Source of the DNA: Solibacillus sp. FSL R5-0449
GTDB lineage: Bacteria > Bacillota > Bacilli > Bacillales_A > Planococcaceae
Reading direction: 5' to 3'
NCBI RefSeq assembly: GCF_037975215.1
Contig: NZ_CP150239.1
Span: 1,030,001-1,094,000, forward strand
Length of the DNA stretch: 64,000 nucleotides
Positions 22,790 through 32,679 of this stretch are shown here, piece after piece. The position numbers and the translations under genes are program-made. The notes under the pieces are model-generated. The model saw only the letters and a program-made list of their open reading frames with translations, did no database searches and was not told the DNA's origin. Each line of letters starts with the position of its first letter. The first letter of the stretch is position 1.

Positions 22790-23161
22790 TCATTCCTCCA
22801 ATAGTAAATCGAGTAGGTCGTGCAGTTCCTCTTTCGGCACATTGGCAGTTTTCGCGATGGATACCGCTTTTGTGAAATGCACTTCAATTTGACGAATCAG
22901 CTCTTCCCGCAGGAAATCCTGATTGCGTTCGGATACATAGCTTCCTTTACCGGCAATCGTGACGATAAAGCCATCCCGTTCCAAATCTGCATATGCCCGC
23001 TTTGTTGTCATCACACTGATTTTCAATTCTTTCGCCAATGCTCTGATAGAAGGTAAGGAGTCGCCTGTTACCAGTGTGCCTGTCAAAATAGCCTGTTTTA
23101 ACTGGTCGGTAATCTGTTCATAAATAGGCTTTTCACTGTTATTGCTCAATTTGATAATCAA
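22790..23161 (-). CDS. GntR-family repressor, YtrA type
   Basis: A 123-aa regulator with a winged helix (PIYEQITDQLKQAILTGTL, SIRALAKELKISVMTTKRAYADLERDGFI) and only a short C-terminal helical part, which is the YtrA/YhcF subfamily rather than HutC or FadR. It starts with TTG at 23161, supported by GAGGTG a few bases upstream; the nearby ATG is out of frame. It heads the minus-strand ABC operon and probably controls it from a 19-bp palindrome 27 bp upstream. Confidence 0.85.
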   Translation of the reverse strand: MIIKLSNNSEKPIYEQITDQLKQAILTGTLVTGDSLPSIRALAKELKISVMTTKRAYADLERDGFIVTIAGKGSYVSERNQDFLREELIRQIEVHFTKAVSIAKTANVPKEELHDLLDLLLEE

Positions 23162-23187
23162 TCATTTCACCTCACATGTTCAAACTG

Positions 23188-23206
23188 TGTATATACAGTA
23201 TATACA
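23188..23206. promoter_or_regulatory. Operator palindrome for the GntR/ABC operon
   Basis: TGTATATAC-A-GTATATACA is a perfect 19-bp inverted repeat located just upstream of the GntR gene and overlapping a likely -10 on the minus strand. YtrA-type regulators bind such TGTA-rich palindromes, so autoregulation is the likely role. Confidence 0.75.
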
Positions 23207-23389
23207 GACATGGAATAATATGTCTACTGCAAATTTGAAAAATATAAATTTAAGCAATCTTTTTTCCGAACCCGTGCTGAGTGACTCACTGCCCACGAAT
23301 AGGTCCTTCAAACTTAAATGATGAACCATTTCACTTCTGCCAAAGTTGATGCATATAGTAATGTAGGCTCTTACAAGAGGAGGGATGCA

Positions 23390-23662
23390 ATGCTTTTATC
23401 AGAGCTCGCTGAAAAAGAACTGATCGAAATGGAAAACGGTGTTCGATATGGATTTTTAGCTGAGACGGAATGTATTTTTGATGCCAAAACAGGGAAGATT
23501 GCCGGATTTGAAATGCCCGCGCAAATGGTGAAGATGCCATTCCAAAAGAAAAAGACGGGGATGGTAAAATACATTCCTTGGAGTGAAATTATTTTAATCG
23601 GGGAAGACCGGGTATTATTTCAAAAAACAACATCGACATTAAAGCATGCCAATGATGACTGA
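23390..23662 (+). CDS. ylmC: YlmC/YmxH family PRC-barrel sporulation protein
   Basis: A 90-aa protein of the YlmC/YmxH family (PRC-barrel fold), associated with sporulation loci. LLSELAEKELIEMENG, CIFDAKTGKIAGFEMP and YIPWSEIILIGEDRVLF are typical. The frame opens at 23318, but GAGGAGGG before the ATG at 23390 sets the start. It overlaps the start of dpaA by 17 bp. In B. subtilis ymxH has the same position between mlpA and spoVFA. Confidence 0.88.
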   Translation: MLLSELAEKELIEMENGVRYGFLAETECIFDAKTGKIAGFEMPAQMVKMPFQKKKTGMVKYIPWSEIILIGEDRVLFQKTTSTLKHANDD

Positions 23663-24431
23663 ACGCTGGCTTGTGATCGGTACAGATGAGCGGATGAAGT
23701 TTTTGGCGAAGCAATTATCGACAAATGATCGCACGGTGTATTACAAAAATACGACTGTTTGGGATGAAGCACTGAACAAAGTAGCATTGGAGCTGCACCC
23801 GACAGAAGTTGTGTTGCCGATCCACCCTTTATCGATTCAAGTGGAGGAGCTTTTAGGTATTCGTCAGGCACGATTTTTTGCGGGTAAATTAACAGATGAA
23901 TGGAAACAGATTCTTGAAAACAAGCGCTTGCATTACTATTTGGAAGATGAAACGTTCATCTGGAAAAATGCTGCGCTTACTGCAGAGGGCTTTTTAGCGC
24001 ATTTGTATAAAGAGAAAGTAAATGTGCAGTATAAAACAATTATGATTACAGGGTTTGGACGTGTAGCAAAGATGCTTGCCCTGTTTTTAACACGTCTCAA
24101 TGCAAAGGTCATCATCGCCGTACGTTCGGAAACGCAAAAAGCCGAGGCCCTTGCATATGGCTACCAAGGTATTGAATTAAATGAGAAAAATAGGATGGAA
24201 GCGGATTTTCTGATTAATACGATTCCGACGAAATGGCTGACAAAGGATTTTGCATCATGGATGGTCCGTCCGATTTATGATGTCGCATCAAACCCGGGAT
24301 GTTTGAACGATATCAAATTATCGCAATATGAGCTGCTACCTGCATTACCTGGGAAATACTTTCCGCAAGCTGCAGCAAACTTATTATATGAAACGATACT
24401 AGAATTACGAAAGGAGGAAGCAAATGCTTGA
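23646..24431 (+). CDS. dpaA: Dipicolinate synthase subunit A
   Basis: A 261-aa putative dehydrogenase subunit that makes dipicolinic acid from a lysine-pathway intermediate in the mother cell during sporulation. The C-terminal Rossmann segment (IMITGFGRVAKMLALFLTRLNAKV) and LINTIPTKWL match SpoVFA. It is about 35 aa shorter than B. subtilis DpaA. The start is uncertain (ATG at 23646, 23652 or 23655; no strong ribosome site) because translation is probably coupled to ylmC. Partner dpaB overlaps its end by 8 bp. Confidence 0.9.
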   Translation: MPMMTERWLVIGTDERMKFLAKQLSTNDRTVYYKNTTVWDEALNKVALELHPTEVVLPIHPLSIQVEELLGIRQARFFAGKLTDEWKQILENKRLHYYLEDETFIWKNAALTAEGFLAHLYKEKVNVQYKTIMITGFGRVAKMLALFLTRLNAKVIIAVRSETQKAEALAYGYQGIELNEKNRMEADFLINTIPTKWLTKDFASWMVRPIYDVASNPGCLNDIKLSQYELLPALPGKYFPQAAANLLYETILELRKEEANA

Positions 24432-25014
24432 GGGAAAACGCATTGGTTTAGGAATTACCGCATCACATTGTACGTATGAAGAAGTCGTACCGAAAATTAC
24501 CCAATTTCGTGAAGCCGGTGCAACCGTTGTACCGATTATAACGCCTTCTGTATTACATGCTGCTACACGATTTGGAACTGGTGAAGAATGGATTGAGAAA
24601 ATCGAAGCGCTTGCGGGGGAAAAGGTTGTCAGCTCGATTGCGGAAGCGGAACCATTCGGACCGAGTAATCCGTTAGACTGTATGGTAATCGCACCGATGA
24701 CAGGGAACTCGATCAGTAAATTCGCAAATGCTGCAACAGATAGTGCCGTACTCATGGCAGCAAAGGCGACACTTCGAAATGGTTCACCTGTTGTACTTGG
24801 TATTTCTACGAATGATGCGCTTGGGTTAAACGGAATGAATTTAATGAAATTAATGAATGCAAAAAACATTTTCTTCATTCCATTCGGTCAGGACGATCCA
24901 ATTAAAAAACCGACGTCGCTCATAGCGGATTTCACAAAAATGCTCGATACTGTAGCATATACGCTCGCTCATAAAAAACAGATCCAGCCAATATTTATAC
25001 AATATTTTAAATAA
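24424..25014 (+). CDS. dpaB: Dipicolinate synthase subunit B
   Basis: A 196-aa flavoprotein-like subunit (SpoVFB). IGLGITASHCTYEEVVPKI at the N terminus and the CMVIAPMTGNSISKFANAATD motif are the UbiX/flavoprotein signatures found in DpaB. The ATG at 24424 follows AAAGGAGGAAGCAA within dpaA, so the two subunits are translationally linked. Adjacent asd and dapA supply the substrate branch. Presence of dpaAB is direct evidence of an endospore former. Confidence 0.93.
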   Translation: MLEGKRIGLGITASHCTYEEVVPKITQFREAGATVVPIITPSVLHAATRFGTGEEWIEKIEALAGEKVVSSIAEAEPFGPSNPLDCMVIAPMTGNSISKFANAATDSAVLMAAKATLRNGSPVVLGISTNDALGLNGMNLMKLMNAKNIFFIPFGQDDPIKKPTSLIADFTKMLDTVAYTLAHKKQIQPIFIQYFK

Positions 25015-25098
25015 TCAAATTATCTCACACAATTTTAATAATATATGATACAATATCCAACATTATATACATACCGATATTTTTAGGAGAGATGAGAC

Positions 25099-26139
25099 AT
25101 GACAAGAAGATTGAATGTTGCCGTAGTTGGGGCAACAGGAGCTGTAGGTACAAAAATGATGGAGAAGCTGATTGAGCGTAAATTTCCAATTGCATCGATC
25201 AAGTTTTTAGCTTCTGCTCGTTCAGCGGGAAAACAAGTTGAATTCAATGGTGAAAACTATACGATAGAAGAAGCGAAACCGGAAAGTTTTGAAGGGATCG
25301 ATCTAGCATTATTTTCAGCAGGCGGGGCTGTATCAGAGGCACTTGCACCTGAAGCAGCAAAGCGTGGAGCGATTGTTATTGATAACACAAGCCATTTCCG
25401 TATGGATCCAGAGGTACCGCTTGTTGTACCGGAAGTAAATCGCCATGCATTAAAAACAGTTCCAAAAGGGATTATCGCAAACCCAAACTGTTCGACTATT
25501 CAAATGGTTGCAGCATTACAGCCAATCCGTGAAAAATTCGGTTTAACAAAAGTGGTTGTATCGACATATCAAGCGGTATCCGGTTCTGGTGTGGCAGCAA
25601 TTGAAGAACTGCGTGAGCAAAGTGCACAGTGGGATGCAGGGAAAAATGTAGAAGCGAAAGTTTTACCGGTTAAATCAGATAAAAAACATTATCCTATCGC
25701 ACGTAATGTCATTCCGCAAATCGATAAATTTACGGAAAATGGCTTTACATATGAAGAGATGAAAATGATCAACGAAACGAAAAAAATTATGGAATTACCT
25801 GAGCTGAAAGTCGCTGCAACATGTGTACGTGTTCCGGTTGTTTCAGGCCACTCAGAATCGGTTTATATCGAACTGGAGCAAGAAGCAACAGTACAGCAAA
25901 TTTTTGACGCATTAACAGGTGCACCGGGTATTGTTTTGCAAGATGATATTCGCGAACAGCTTTACCCGATGCCGATTTTTGCGGAAAATGAAGAACCGAC
26001 ATATGTTGGACGTATTCGCCAAGATTTAGACAACAAAAAAGGATTCCACTTATGGATTGTGTCAGATAATTTATTAAAAGGGGCTGCACTCAACTCTATT
26101 CAAATTGCAGAAGCTATGCTAGAGGATCACTTACTATAA
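25099..26139 (+). CDS. asd: Aspartate-semialdehyde dehydrogenase
   Basis: A 346-aa NADPH enzyme reducing aspartyl phosphate to aspartate semialdehyde for the lysine, threonine and methionine branches. The Rossmann start VAVVGATGAVGTKMMEKL, catalytic cysteine in NPNCSTIQMV, and the CVRVPVVSGHSES segment are diagnostic. Start ATG follows TTTTAGGAGAGATGAGAC. It is followed after 17 bp by dapA; the aspartokinase gene dapG that separates them in B. subtilis is absent. Confidence 0.96.
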   Translation: MTRRLNVAVVGATGAVGTKMMEKLIERKFPIASIKFLASARSAGKQVEFNGENYTIEEAKPESFEGIDLALFSAGGAVSEALAPEAAKRGAIVIDNTSHFRMDPEVPLVVPEVNRHALKTVPKGIIANPNCSTIQMVAALQPIREKFGLTKVVVSTYQAVSGSGVAAIEELREQSAQWDAGKNVEAKVLPVKSDKKHYPIARNVIPQIDKFTENGFTYEEMKMINETKKIMELPELKVAATCVRVPVVSGHSESVYIELEQEATVQQIFDALTGAPGIVLQDDIREQLYPMPIFAENEEPTYVGRIRQDLDNKKGFHLWIVSDNLLKGAALNSIQIAEAMLEDHLL

Positions 26140-26156
26140 GGGGAGGATTATTAGTT

Positions 26157-27068
26157 ATGGATTTCGGACGTATTGGTACAGCGATGATTACGCCGTTTAA
26201 AAAGGACGGTACGATTAATTATCCTGAGTTAGAACGTATTATTGACCATTTAATTGAAAATGGTACAGATTCAATTATTGCTTGTGGAACAACTTCTGAA
26301 AACCCGACGATGTCAACTGAGGAAAAAATCGAGGTCGTGCGTTTTACAGTCGAAAAAGTGGCTGGACGCATACCTGTTATTGCCGGTACAGGGGATAACG
26401 AAACAGCCTATTCGATTATGATGACTCACAAAGCAGAGGAAAATGGGGCAAACGGAATCATGCTAGTAACCCCATATTATAATAAACCTAACCAGCGCGG
26501 CATGTATGCCCACTTTAGTACGATCGCAAAAGAAACGAAACTCCCTGTCATGCTTTATAATGTCCCTGGACGTACGGGTGCCAATATTTTAGCGGAAACA
26601 ACGATTGCGATCAGCAAAGATGTACCGAATATTACATGCATCAAAGAAGCGAGCGGTAACTTGGATCAAATGGGGGACATCATTGAAAATGTGGATCCGG
26701 ATTTCCATGTGTATTCAGGGGATGACGGGTTAACATTGCCACTGCTTGCAATCGGTGGTCGCGGCATTATTTCTGTTGCTTCACATGTAGTAGGGAAAGA
26801 TATGCAGCAAATGGTCCGTGCATTTGAAGAAGGCCGTCATCAGGAGGCTGCACAAATTCACCGTGCATTATTGCCGCTTGTCCGTGCGCTATTTGCACAA
26901 CCGAATCCATCACCAATTAAATACGCGATGACTAAATTAGGCTTTGATACACTTGATGTACGGATGCCGATGATGGAAATGCTACCGGAAGAAAAGGCAG
27001 CATTCGATGAAATCTGGGATACGTATCAGGAAAAAGCAAAGAGTTTCCGCGCATTACAAGTAAACTAA
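26157..27068 (+). CDS. dapA: 4-hydroxy-tetrahydrodipicolinate synthase
   Basis: A 303-aa TIM-barrel lyase condensing pyruvate with aspartate semialdehyde. The Schiff-base lysine is in CIKEASGNLDQM, the tyrosine loop in MLYNVPGRTG, and the substrate loop in IIACGTTSENPTMS (the family GTTGE is GTTSE here). The ATG follows AAGGGGAGGATTATTAGTT. It forms a two-gene unit with asd and ends at a strong terminator. Its product feeds both diaminopimelate and dipicolinate. Confidence 0.95.
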   Translation: MDFGRIGTAMITPFKKDGTINYPELERIIDHLIENGTDSIIACGTTSENPTMSTEEKIEVVRFTVEKVAGRIPVIAGTGDNETAYSIMMTHKAEENGANGIMLVTPYYNKPNQRGMYAHFSTIAKETKLPVMLYNVPGRTGANILAETTIAISKDVPNITCIKEASGNLDQMGDIIENVDPDFHVYSGDDGLTLPLLAIGGRGIISVASHVVGKDMQQMVRAFEEGRHQEAAQIHRALLPLVRALFAQPNPSPIKYAMTKLGFDTLDVRMPMMEMLPEEKAAFDEIWDTYQEKAKSFRALQVN

Positions 27069-27075
27069 CAAAATT

Positions 27076-27118
27076 CACAGTCACTCCTTCCGATGAGAAG
27101 CGGGTGACTGTTTTTTTT
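27076..27118 (+). terminator. Intrinsic terminator after dapA
   Basis: CAGTCAC and GTGACTG pair (with inner CC/GG), followed by eight T. A 21-bp phased array begins 15 bp later. Confidence 0.9.
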
Positions 27119-27132
27119 ATTTTTGGTCAGTT

Positions 27133-27249
27133 TGAGGATTATTGCGGATGAAGTGAGGATTAATGGTCAGAAACTGAGGATTATAAGACGAGTCTTGAGG
27201 ATTACCCGCTGCCAACTGAGGATTATCCAGTTAAAAGAGAGGAATAAAA
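27133..27249 (+). repeat. 21-bp phased word array, word TGAGGATTA
   Basis: The word starts at 27133, 27154, 27175, 27196, 27217 and (degenerate, AGAGGAATA) 27238: five exact steps of 21 bp. Spacers of 12 bp differ in every unit. Together with the terminator it fills most of the 329-bp gap between dapA and rnjB. It is not plausibly coding. Confidence 0.85.
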
Positions 27250-27397
27250 TTTTGACATTATGCAAAACGGTTATGATTTTAATTTGCCCGCAGTTCCGTA
27301 AAAAAAGAAAATCACTTTTTTATTTGTACTAACGTCATTCTCACCGTATAATGAACTTTAAGTGGTTGCTGTTCGGAACAATTTAGGAGGAAATAAA

Positions 27398-29065
27398 GTG
27401 ACAAAATCAAAAAATGAACTAATCCGTGTCATTCCATTAGGTGGAGTTGGCGAAATCGGAAAATCAATGTATGTAATAGAAATCGATGAAGAGCTTTTCG
27501 TAGTAGACAGTGGGCTCATGTTCCCAGAAGACGAAATGCTTGGAATTGATATCGTTATTCCAGATATCACGTATTTAGAGGAAAATAAAGAGCGCGTAAA
27601 AGGTATTTTCCTTACACATGGACATGAAGATGCAATTGGATCGATTGCGTATGTATTAAAGAAAATTAAAGCACCGGTGTACGGTTCAAAGTTAACGATC
27701 GCACTTGCGAAGGAGCATTTAAAAGAATTGCCTGCACCTTACCAAGTGAAATTCTTTGAAGTATCGAGCAATAGTCGAATGAACTTCAATTCTACTTATG
27801 TGACATTCTTCCATACGACACATAGTATTCCAGATTCATTAGGTATCGTGTTCCATACTTCTGAAGGTGCTATCGTTCACACAGGCGAATTCAAATTTGA
27901 CCAGTCGGCAACAGGCAAGTTCAAGCCGGATCTGGCAAAAATGGCGATGCTTGGTGAAGAAGGCGTATTCATGCTTTTATCAGAATCAATGGAAGCAGAA
28001 CGTCCTGGCTATACAACTAGTGAAGCCGTTATTGCGGAAGAATTGCAAAAAACGTTCCATTCGGCACCAGGTCGAATTATCGTAGCATTATATGCATCAA
28101 ACTTTATTCGTATTCAGCAAGTGTTTAGACAAGCTGCCGCATCGTACCGTAAAGTCGCGGTTGTCGGGAAATCATTGGAGAAAATGGTCGATATCGGTGT
28201 AAACCTGGGCTATTTGGAAATCGATGAATCAACACTCGTACCAGTAAACGAAATTCATAAATATCATGATGACGAAATTATTATTATGGCAACGGGCAAC
28301 AAAGGTGAACCACTTGATGCACTGGATAAAATTGTGCGTAAACACCACCGCGACATTAAAATCAGAAATACAGATACAGTGTTAATTACATTTACTCCGT
28401 CACCGAGCATGGAAGTGCAAATGTATAACACAATGAACCAATTGGCTAAAGCTGGCGCACATGTCATGACTTCGAACAAGAAAGTCCATGTTTCCGGCCA
28501 CGGCAGCGCGGAAGATTTAAAGCTGATGCTGAATTTCATGAAGCCGAAATACTTTATTCCTGTTCAAGGGGAGTACCGCATGTTAATTGCGCACTCGAAA
28601 CTTGCACAACAAGTAGGACTGCAAAAATCACAAATTTTCATCGCGGATAAAGGCGATATTGTCGAGTACAAAAACGGCAAAATGCGCATGACAGGACGTG
28701 TACAGGCAGGGAATGTATTAATCGATGGAATCGGTGTAGGCGATGTAGGGAATATCGTTTTACGCGACCGTAAACTGCTATCTCAAGATGGTATCTTCAT
28801 CGTCGTTGTTACATTGAACCGTGCACAGAAAAAAATTGCTTCAGGTCCCGAAATTTTATCGCGCGGATTCGTTTACGTACGCGAATCAGAGCAGTTAATG
28901 GAAGAAGCTTCTGAAATCGCACGCGAAGTGATCGAAAAGTATGTCGGTAAAGAAACGTTCGAATGGACAAACATCAAGCAAGAAATTCGCGACACATTAA
29001 ATCAGTATCTATTCCAAAAAACAAAACGTCGTCCAATGATTATTCCGATTATTATGGAGTACTAA
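27398..29065 (+). CDS. rnjB: Ribonuclease J2
   Basis: A 555-aa metallo-beta-lactamase/beta-CASP ribonuclease subunit that partners RNase J1 in mRNA decay and rRNA maturation. The motif 2 region reads THGHEDAIG (H74, H76, D78, then A79), where active J1 has histidine after the aspartate; this is the J2 signature. Later motifs (HTGEFKFD, FVVS-like beta-CASP, HVSGHGSAEDLK) are present. Length equals B. subtilis RNase J2. The GTG at 27398 follows TTAGGAGGAAATAAA; upstream in-frame ATG at 27362 lacks such a site. Confidence 0.92.
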   Translation: MTKSKNELIRVIPLGGVGEIGKSMYVIEIDEELFVVDSGLMFPEDEMLGIDIVIPDITYLEENKERVKGIFLTHGHEDAIGSIAYVLKKIKAPVYGSKLTIALAKEHLKELPAPYQVKFFEVSSNSRMNFNSTYVTFFHTTHSIPDSLGIVFHTSEGAIVHTGEFKFDQSATGKFKPDLAKMAMLGEEGVFMLLSESMEAERPGYTTSEAVIAEELQKTFHSAPGRIIVALYASNFIRIQQVFRQAAASYRKVAVVGKSLEKMVDIGVNLGYLEIDESTLVPVNEIHKYHDDEIIIMATGNKGEPLDALDKIVRKHHRDIKIRNTDTVLITFTPSPSMEVQMYNTMNQLAKAGAHVMTSNKKVHVSGHGSAEDLKLMLNFMKPKYFIPVQGEYRMLIAHSKLAQQVGLQKSQIFIADKGDIVEYKNGKMRMTGRVQAGNVLIDGIGVGDVGNIVLRDRKLLSQDGIFIVVVTLNRAQKKIASGPEILSRGFVYVRESEQLMEEASEIAREVIEKYVGKETFEWTNIKQEIRDTLNQYLFQKTKRRPMIIPIIMEY

Positions 29066-29394
29066 TTAGAGGGCGAGTCAACTATAGTTGCACTTTTATC
29101 TAATAATCAAAAAGGGTTTTCTTACATTAAGCGTGAGAAAGCCCTTTTTCTAACTGAAATTCCGGAGTGGCGCTGTGTTTTGGTGCTAGAATTTAAGAAG
29201 GCTGGATAAATGCGGTAAAGAACTGAATTTTATTTGAAAAAAACTGATTTTTCGGTACATAGCAGTAAAAGTAATTGTTAATTCAGCACAAACTAAGTCA
29301 ATTGATCAAATCACGTATCCCTATCATCCGGAAGCCTATACAGCAACTTTGGCGTCTAACAATAAGGAACAATTTTTAAGTAGGTGAACAAAGA
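29066..29394. other. Gap between rnjB and ftsK, no tepA
   Basis: After the rnjB terminator (29109-29149) no gene with a start codon is apparent. A 45-codon open stretch ends at the TGA at 29384-29386 (reading about VKVIVNSAQTKSIDQITYPY and onward) but lacks ATG and a ribosome site. B. subtilis has tepA and ylzJ here, so it might be a decayed remnant; this is speculative. Confidence 0.35.
29109..29149 (+). terminator. Intrinsic terminator after rnjB
   Basis: AAAAAGGGTTTTCT and GAGAAAGCCCTTTTT form a stem with internal wobble and a T tract. Confidence 0.88.
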
Positions 29395-31686
29395 TTGGAA
29401 AAAAAGAAAAGTACTAAAACAAAAGCAAAAGCAAAACCGACGCTGAAGCCAAAGACAAAAGAGGAGCTCCATCCGCTCGCATATGAAATTATCGGATTGC
29501 TGCTCATCGCATTGGCCATTATTGAATTTCTGGAGTTTGGACTTGTCGGCAGAATGCTTCATTCGATCGCCATGTTTTTCTTCGGCAATCTGCATTTTAT
29601 CATCCCGTTAATCTGCTTTTTAGTGGCAGGGATGCTAATGGTCAAGCGCCGGGGTGTCCCATTTAATACACGTGTCGTATATGGTGTGCTGTTTGTCGGG
29701 GCCAGCTTGACGATTTTCAGTCATAGCTTGCTATTCGAGCAGATGGCTGCAACGAACACATTGTTGTCAAATTCAGTTCTAAAGGAAACATGGAGAATAC
29801 TGATCAGTACAGATGGAATCGCCAACCGCAGCAATGCGCTCGGCGGTGGGATGATCGGCGGAATATTATTTAGCCTGTTCCATGTATTATTCGACGCATC
29901 CGGAGCAAAAATTGCTGCATTTGTATTATTGGCAATCGGGATCATTTTAATTACGGGAAAAGCACTCGTGCCCATTTTAGTGGAGAAAGCCCCGGTTATT
30001 AGGGGAAAGTTCAAAAGAACGAAACGCAGCACAAGAAGTAAGCCAAAACCTGAACCTCAAGAGAAGTTGCGTCGTTCTAAAATCGAACCAATCATTGAAG
30101 AGGAAGCGGCCGATTTGGAAGACCTGATTATTACAACAGCAACGCCGACACATCATGAGCCGATCATTTCAAACTTTGTGGAGCAAGTGAAACAGGAACA
30201 GCAAAAAGGTATCGAAATCGAAGTTGAGGAAAAAATAAGTGAGCCGATCATGGCCGTAACATCCGAAACGGACCAAACTTATATTTTGCCGTCAATGCAG
30301 CAGCTGAATCCACCACCAGAACATGATCAGAGCGGCGAATATTCGGTTATTCAAACAAATGCAAAGAAACTGGAACAAACATTTTTAAGCTTCGGTGTAA
30401 AAGCGAAAGTGACCCAAGTTCATTTAGGTCCTGCTGTGACAAAGTATGAAGTCATGCCGGACACAGGTGTAAAAGTAAGTAAAATTGTCAGCCTTCAAGA
30501 TGATTTGGCACTTGCCCTTGCCGCAAAAGATATTCGTATTGAAGCACCGATTCCAGGTAAATCGGCAGTCGGCATCGAAGTACCGAACAGTGAAGTGGCG
30601 GTCGTAACATTACGCGAAGTACTCGAAGCGAACGAGCAGGTGAAAGTCGGAGCCAAATTGCTGGTTAGTTTGGGACGTGATGTAACAGGCCAGGCAATAG
30701 CGGCAGAGTTAAACAAAATGCCGCACTTATTAGTTGCCGGTTCAACAGGCAGCGGGAAAAGTGTATGTATCAATGGCATTATTGTGTCACTATTGATGCG
30801 CGCAAAACCAAGTGAAGTAAAAATGATGATGATCGATCCGAAAATGGTTGAGCTAAGTGTATATAACGGCATTCCGCATTTATTGGCGCCAGTTGTAACA
30901 GATCCGCGTAAAGCGGCACAGGCATTGCAGAAAGTTGTATCGGAAATGGAACGACGCTATGATCTGTTTTCACATTCCGGAACAAGGAATATTGAAGGAT
31001 ATAACGAATATATCGATATAAGCAATGAAGAAGCAATGGAAAAACAGCCGAAGCTTCCGTACATTGTTGTGATTGTCGATGAGTTGGCGGACTTAATGAT
31101 GGTTGCATCAAGTGAAGTGGAAGATGCGATTACGCGACTTGCCCAAATGGCGCGAGCAGCAGGGATACACCTCATTATTGCAACACAAAGACCGTCAGTC
31201 GATGTTATCACCGGCATCATCAAAGCGAATATTCCTTCCCGAATTGCATTTGCCGTATCATCGGCTGTAGATTCCCGCACGATTTTAGATATGGGCGGTG
31301 CCGAGCGATTACTTGGCCGCGGAGATATGCTGTATTTACCGGCAGGGGCATCCAAACCAGTCCGTGTGCAAGGTGCATTTGTAAGTGATCATGAAGTGGA
31401 AAGAATTATTAACAGTGTCATTGAGCAGCAAAAAGCTCAATATGAGGAGGCGATGATTCCGACCGATGAACCGATCGTTGACGTAATGGACGAAACGGAC
31501 GATTTATATGATGAAGCCGTACAACTCGTACTGGAAATGCAAACAGCTTCCGTATCTTTACTGCAGCGCCGATTCAGAATCGGGTATTCACGTGCAGCCC
31601 GAATTGTCGATCAGATGGAGCAGCGCGGGGTTGTCGGACCACCCGAAGGAAGTAAACCGCGACAAGTTCTCGGAAATCGATTTTAG
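29395..31686 (+). CDS. spoIIIE: FtsK/SpoIIIE family DNA translocase
   Basis: A 763-aa membrane-anchored DNA pump that moves chromosomes through division or sporulation septa. A basic N terminus is followed by four membrane spans (about 30-170), a charged linker, then the RecA-like motor with Walker [14 protein letters not shown], Walker [12 protein letters not shown] and [12 protein letters not shown]. The C-terminal gamma winged helix ([24 protein letters not shown]) reads SRS-type sequences. Starts with TTG at 29395 after AGGTGAACAAAGA. Position between rnjB and ymfC matches B. subtilis spoIIIE. Confidence 0.92.
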   Translation: MEKKKSTKTKAKAKPTLKPKTKEELHPLAYEIIGLLLIALAIIEFLEFGLVGRMLHSIAMFFFGNLHFIIPLICFLVAGMLMVKRRGVPFNTRVVYGVLFVGASLTIFSHSLLFEQMAATNTLLSNSVLKETWRILISTDGIANRSNALGGGMIGGILFSLFHVLFDASGAKIAAFVLLAIGIILITGKALVPILVEKAPVIRGKFKRTKRSTRSKPKPEPQEKLRRSKIEPIIEEEAADLEDLIITTATPTHHEPIISNFVEQVKQEQQKGIEIEVEEKISEPIMAVTSETDQTYILPSMQQLNPPPEHDQSGEYSVIQTNAKKLEQTFLSFGVKAKVTQVHLGPAVTKYEVMPDTGVKVSKIVSLQDDLALALAAKDIRIEAPIPGKSAVGIEVPNSEVAVVTLREVLEANEQVKVGAKLLVSLGRDVTGQAIAAELNKMPHLLVAGSTGSGKSVCINGIIVSLLMRAKPSEVKMMMIDPKMVELSVYNGIPHLLAPVVTDPRKAAQALQKVVSEMERRYDLFSHSGTRNIEGYNEYIDISNEEAMEKQPKLPYIVVIVDELADLMMVASSEVEDAITRLAQMARAAGIHLIIATQRPSVDVITGIIKANIPSRIAFAVSSAVDSRTILDMGGAERLLGRGDMLYLPAGASKPVRVQGAFVSDHEVERIINSVIEQQKAQYEEAMIPTDEPIVDVMDETDDLYDEAVQLVLEMQTASVSLLQRRFRIGYSRAARIVDQMEQRGVVGPPEGSKPRQVLGNRF

Positions 31687-31850
31687 CTAGTAAACCTTGA
31701 CATTGTCGCACTTTTCGGAATATATTCTTTTCTATAAGTTTTGAAATAAATTCGCTAATTTTTCACATTAACGTGACACATTTAAAGAAATATGTTTTCT
31801 TTTTTCGTTTAAAGTGTTATATTATTCACGAATTAGTAGGAATGTTGTAC

Positions 31851-31864
31851 ATCAGATGTCTGAT
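31851..31864. promoter_or_regulatory. Inverted repeat upstream of ymfC
   Basis: ATCAGA-TG-TCTGAT is a perfect 6-2-6 palindrome 26 bp before the regulator start codon, typical in size and place for a GntR-family autoregulatory operator. Confidence 0.5.
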
Positions 31865-31889
31865 CTCTATGTTATGGTGGTGATACTAA

Positions 31890-32618
31890 TTGACAATTAA
31901 AGCAGATCATCGTCATTTATACTTACAAGTTATTGATCGTTTGAAGTCAGATATAGATAAAGGGACCTATCGTGAGAACGAAAAATTACCCTCAGAATTC
32001 GAACTTTCAAAAACATTAGGTGTAAGTCGTGCAACGCTTCGTGAAGCACTGCGACTTTTGGAAGAAGAAAACATTATTGTCCGTCGTCATGGTGTCGGTA
32101 CATTCGTTAATCCAAAGCCCGTCTTTACATCAGGCATTGAACATTTATCGAGTATATCGTCTATGATTGAAAACGCTGGTATGAATCCAGGCACAATCTT
32201 CATCAGTGCGAAGGAAGAAAAAGCCACGGAAGATGATGTGGAACGTTTCCAAGCTGACATTGATGACAATGTTATCACGATTGAACGTGTTAGAACGGCA
32301 GACAATGAACCGGTCGTCTACTGTGTGGACAAGGTACCGGCAAATTTACTGCCAAATGAATTTATAAGTAATCAAAACGTTTCGATTTTCTCGGCTTTAG
32401 AGCAAACCGGATCAATTCGTGTCGCATATGCCGTGACATATATCGATCCAGTAGGCTTCCACGATGAAGTATCACCGATATTGAAATGTGGGCCGGAAAC
32501 TGCATTGCTTGTATTAAAGCAACTTCACTATGATGAAAATGATCGTGTTGTTCTTTATTCAAAAAATTATTTTAGAGCTGACAAATTCAGCTTCCATGTA
32601 GTACGTAAACGGGTGTAG
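31890..32618 (+). CDS. ymfC: GntR-family regulator, HutC type (YmfC)
   Basis: A 242-aa regulator. N-terminal winged helix ([46 protein letters not shown]) followed by a UTRA effector domain (about 90-240; [21 protein letters not shown]). The TTG at 31890 follows GGTGGTGA. It directly precedes a nucleoside-type ABC importer, which it probably controls; the ligand could be a nucleoside or derived metabolite (inference). Ortholog position after spoIIIE is conserved with B. subtilis ymfC. Confidence 0.88.
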   Translation: MTIKADHRHLYLQVIDRLKSDIDKGTYRENEKLPSEFELSKTLGVSRATLREALRLLEEENIIVRRHGVGTFVNPKPVFTSGIEHLSSISSMIENAGMNPGTIFISAKEEKATEDDVERFQADIDDNVITIERVRTADNEPVVYCVDKVPANLLPNEFISNQNVSIFSALEQTGSIRVAYAVTYIDPVGFHDEVSPILKCGPETALLVLKQLHYDENDRVVLYSKNYFRADKFSFHVVRKRV

Positions 32619-32679
32619 AACAATAATTTCTATTATTTAATTCCTGCTAATATCAATTACCTTTGAGGGGGACTCATTA

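Noticed and set aside
27123-27332. 69-codon open frame after dapA
   Set aside because: It lies on the terminator T tract and the phased array, and reads repetitive LRI units caused by the word; no ribosome site.
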